Source: Nostoc spongiaeforme FACHB-130
Lineage (GTDB): Bacteria; Cyanobacteriota; Cyanobacteriia; Cyanobacteriales; Nostocaceae
DNA length: 64,000 nucleotides
Reading direction: 5' to 3'
NCBI RefSeq assembly: GCF_014698475.1
Contig: NZ_JACJTB010000031.1
Location: 1 to 64,000, forward strand
Shown here piece after piece: positions 61,915 to 64,000 of the stretch. The notes under the pieces were generated by a model. That model saw nothing but the letters and a program-made list of their open reading frames with translations, was not told the DNA's origin and ran no database searches. The translations under genes were made by a program, and so were the position numbers. Within the stretch, counting starts at the first letter, position 1; every line of letters starts with the position of its first letter.

Positions 61915-63309
61915 ATGCCCGAAATCTTTGCCACCACCGGAACCATCGCCGCGATCGCTACTGCTGTTGTCCCCCAACAAGGTAGCGTTAGTATTGTGCG
62001 TGTGTCTGGTTCCCAAGCAATGGCGATCGCCCAAACATTATTTCACGCCCCAGGAAAGCAAGTTTGGGAAAGTCATCGCATTCTCTACGGTTACATCCGC
62101 CATCCCCAAACGCAACAACTAATAGATGAAGTCTTACTGTTAGTAATGAAAGCACCGCGTTCTTACACCCGCGAAGATGTGGTGGAATTTCATTGTCATG
62201 GTGGAATTATTGCTGTCCAACAAGTTTTGCAATTATGTCTGGAAAATGGCGCAAGATTAGCACAGCCGGGAGAATTCACCTTACGGGCATTTTTAAATGG
62301 CAGACTCGATTTAACCCAAGCCGAAAGTATTGCGGATTTAGTCGGGGCGAAATCTCCCCAAGCCGCCCAAACTGCCTTAGCTGGTTTACAAGGAAAATTA
62401 GCTCATCCCATCCGCCAGTTACGCGCCAACTGTTTAGATATTTTGGCCGAAATTGAAGCGAGAATTGATTTTGAGGAAGATTTACCCCCGTTGGATGATA
62501 AAGGCATCATATCGACAATAGAAAAGATTGCCGCAGAAATTACTCATTTATTAACAACTAGAGATAAGGGGGAATTGTTGCGTACAGGCTTAAAAGTGGC
62601 AATTGTCGGTCGTCCGAATGTGGGCAAATCCAGCTTGTTGAATGCTTGGAGTCGGAGCGATCGCGCCATTGTCACCGATTTACCAGGCACAACCCGCGAT
62701 GTAGTGGAATCGCAGTTAGTGGTGGGCGGTATTCCTGTACAAGTGCTAGATACAGCAGGTATTCGAGAAACCGCCGACCAAGTGGAAAAAATCGGCGTAG
62801 AGCGATCGCGTCGTGCTGCTAGTGCTGCCGATTTAGTTTTGTTCACCATCGATGCAAGTGCAGGTTGGACTGGAGGCGACCAAGAAATTTACGCCCAAGT
62901 ACAAGACCGTCCCCTAATTTTAGTCATTAATAAAGTTGATTTAGTTGATGAAACTACAAGCAAAAACCTCCAATCCAAAATCCAAAATCCAAAATCTAAA
63001 ATCCTCACCGCCGCCTCACAAAATCGCGGAATTGATGATTTAGAAACGGCGATTTTAGAAAAAGTCCAACTCGGTAAACTGCAAGCGGCTGATATGGATT
63101 TAGCCATTAATCAAAGACAAGCGGCTGCTTTAACTCAAGCTAAAATTTCTTTAGAACAAGTACAAGCCACAATTGATCAACAATTACCCCTCGACTTTTG
63201 GACAATTGATTTGCGTGGTGCAATTCAAGCATTAGGAGAAATTACTGGCGAAGAAGTTACCGAGTCGGTTTTAGATCGAATTTTTAGCCGCTTTTGTATT
63301 GGGAAATGA
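61915..63309 (+). CDS. mnmE: tRNA modification GTPase MnmE
   Basis: A 464-residue GTPase that, with MnmG, modifies wobble uridine 34 of several tRNAs. N-terminal tetrahydrofolate-binding part: [19 protein letters not shown] domain (from about 222): [37 protein letters not shown] and NKVDLVDE. C-terminus ends FCIGK, the conserved cysteine motif. Between the NKVD box and the next motif lies [13 protein letters not shown], encoded by ATCCAAA repeats (62971-63004) and absent in most homologues. The frame is preserved, so the protein is probably active. Confidence 0.96.
   Translation: MPEIFATTGTIAAIATAVVPQQGSVSIVRVSGSQAMAIAQTLFHAPGKQVWESHRILYGYIRHPQTQQLIDEVLLLVMKAPRSYTREDVVEFHCHGGIIAVQQVLQLCLENGARLAQPGEFTLRAFLNGRLDLTQAESIADLVGAKSPQAAQTALAGLQGKLAHPIRQLRANCLDILAEIEARIDFEEDLPPLDDKGIISTIEKIAAEITHLLTTRDKGELLRTGLKVAIVGRPNVGKSSLLNAWSRSDRAIVTDLPGTTRDVVESQLVVGGIPVQVLDTAGIRETADQVEKIGVERSRRAASAADLVLFTIDASAGWTGGDQEIYAQVQDRPLILVINKVDLVDETTSKNLQSKIQNPKSKILTAASQNRGIDDLETAILEKVQLGKLQAADMDLAINQRQAAALTQAKISLEQVQATIDQQLPLDFWTIDLRGAIQALGEITGEEVTESVLDRIFSRFCIGK
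62971..63004. repeat. ATCCAAA heptamer repeat inside mnmE
   Basis: Three to four units of ATCCAAA, with one changed copy, occur in frame within the G domain. Such STRR units normally lie between genes in Nostocales. Confidence 0.8.
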
Positions 63310-63355
63310 TCACTCATCAAAAGTAAAATCTAAAAAACTCTAGCACTCAGAGAGG

Positions 63356-64000
<645 letters not shown>

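Noticed and set aside
62889-63107. Minus-strand frame with isoleucine/phenylalanine/tryptophan repeats
   Set aside because: It is the reverse reading of the ATCCAAA repeat within mnmE.

Overview
The window looks like chromosomal DNA of a filamentous, probably heterocystous (Nostocales) cyanobacterium. It carries oxygenic-photosynthesis genes (psb34, psbQ, acsF, hemJ), and the palindrome GCGATCGC (HIP1) recurs throughout. The one-piece tmRNA encodes the tag ANNIVKFARKDALVAA, which I recall as the Nostoc/Anabaena type. Short tandem repeats and small palindromic elements fill many intergenic gaps. All family assignments come from reading the proteins and motifs; no database search was run.

Layout. 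1-2.1 kb: the 3' end of one group II intron, followed directly by a second, apparently complete group II intron encoding a reverse transcriptase/maturase/HNH protein; it ends about 20 bases before a small secreted-protein gene. 2.8-6.8 kb: a minus-strand seven-gene Mrp-type cation/proton antiporter operon (C-D-E-F-G-A-B) flanked by related palindromic repeats. 7.3-12.2 kb: a secreted protein, psb34 with a likely RpaB (HLR1) site, a Uma2 protein, an AGE-family sugar epimerase, hypotheticals, and a DUF433 antitoxin whose toxin is cut to 16 codons. 12.2-20.0 kb: a probable cell-surface glycan region with three GT4 glycosyltransferases, a PIG-L deacetylase and a large secreted NHL-type propeller protein. 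20-32 kb: mixed housekeeping and photosynthesis genes (purB, hemJ, psbQ, a ThiO-like oxidase, pgeF). It also holds a broken copy of a gene found intact at 56.6 kb.

32-47 kb: birA, an M23 peptidase, ribE, a bifunctional-nuclease-family gene, an aldo/keto reductase with two cysteine clusters, marC, ssrA (tmRNA), a threonine-aldolase-like gene, a large two-partner-secretion exoprotein without a visible transporter partner, and acsF. 47-53 kb: a STAND/NB-ARC ATPase with an N-terminal HTH and TPR-like tail, an Rpn/DUF2887 protein and an MscS-type channel. 53-58 kb: small unknown genes around a giant beta-helix/RTX exoprotein. Two of these small genes have nearly identical promoters with a cyanobacterial LexA-type palindrome between -35 and -10. 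58-64 kb: two SDR oxidoreductases, a Crp/Fnr regulator, an O-methyltransferase, mnmE (with a short-repeat insertion inside its G domain) and an aldo/keto reductase cut by the window edge.

The best candidates for something undescribed are four. First, the LexA-box small-gene module at 53-57 kb with its synonymously diverged partial copy at 20 kb. Second, the tandem group II introns. Third, the HTH-STAND-TPR protein. Fourth, the families of small palindromic elements. No CRISPR array, tRNA, rRNA or complete insertion sequence was seen.
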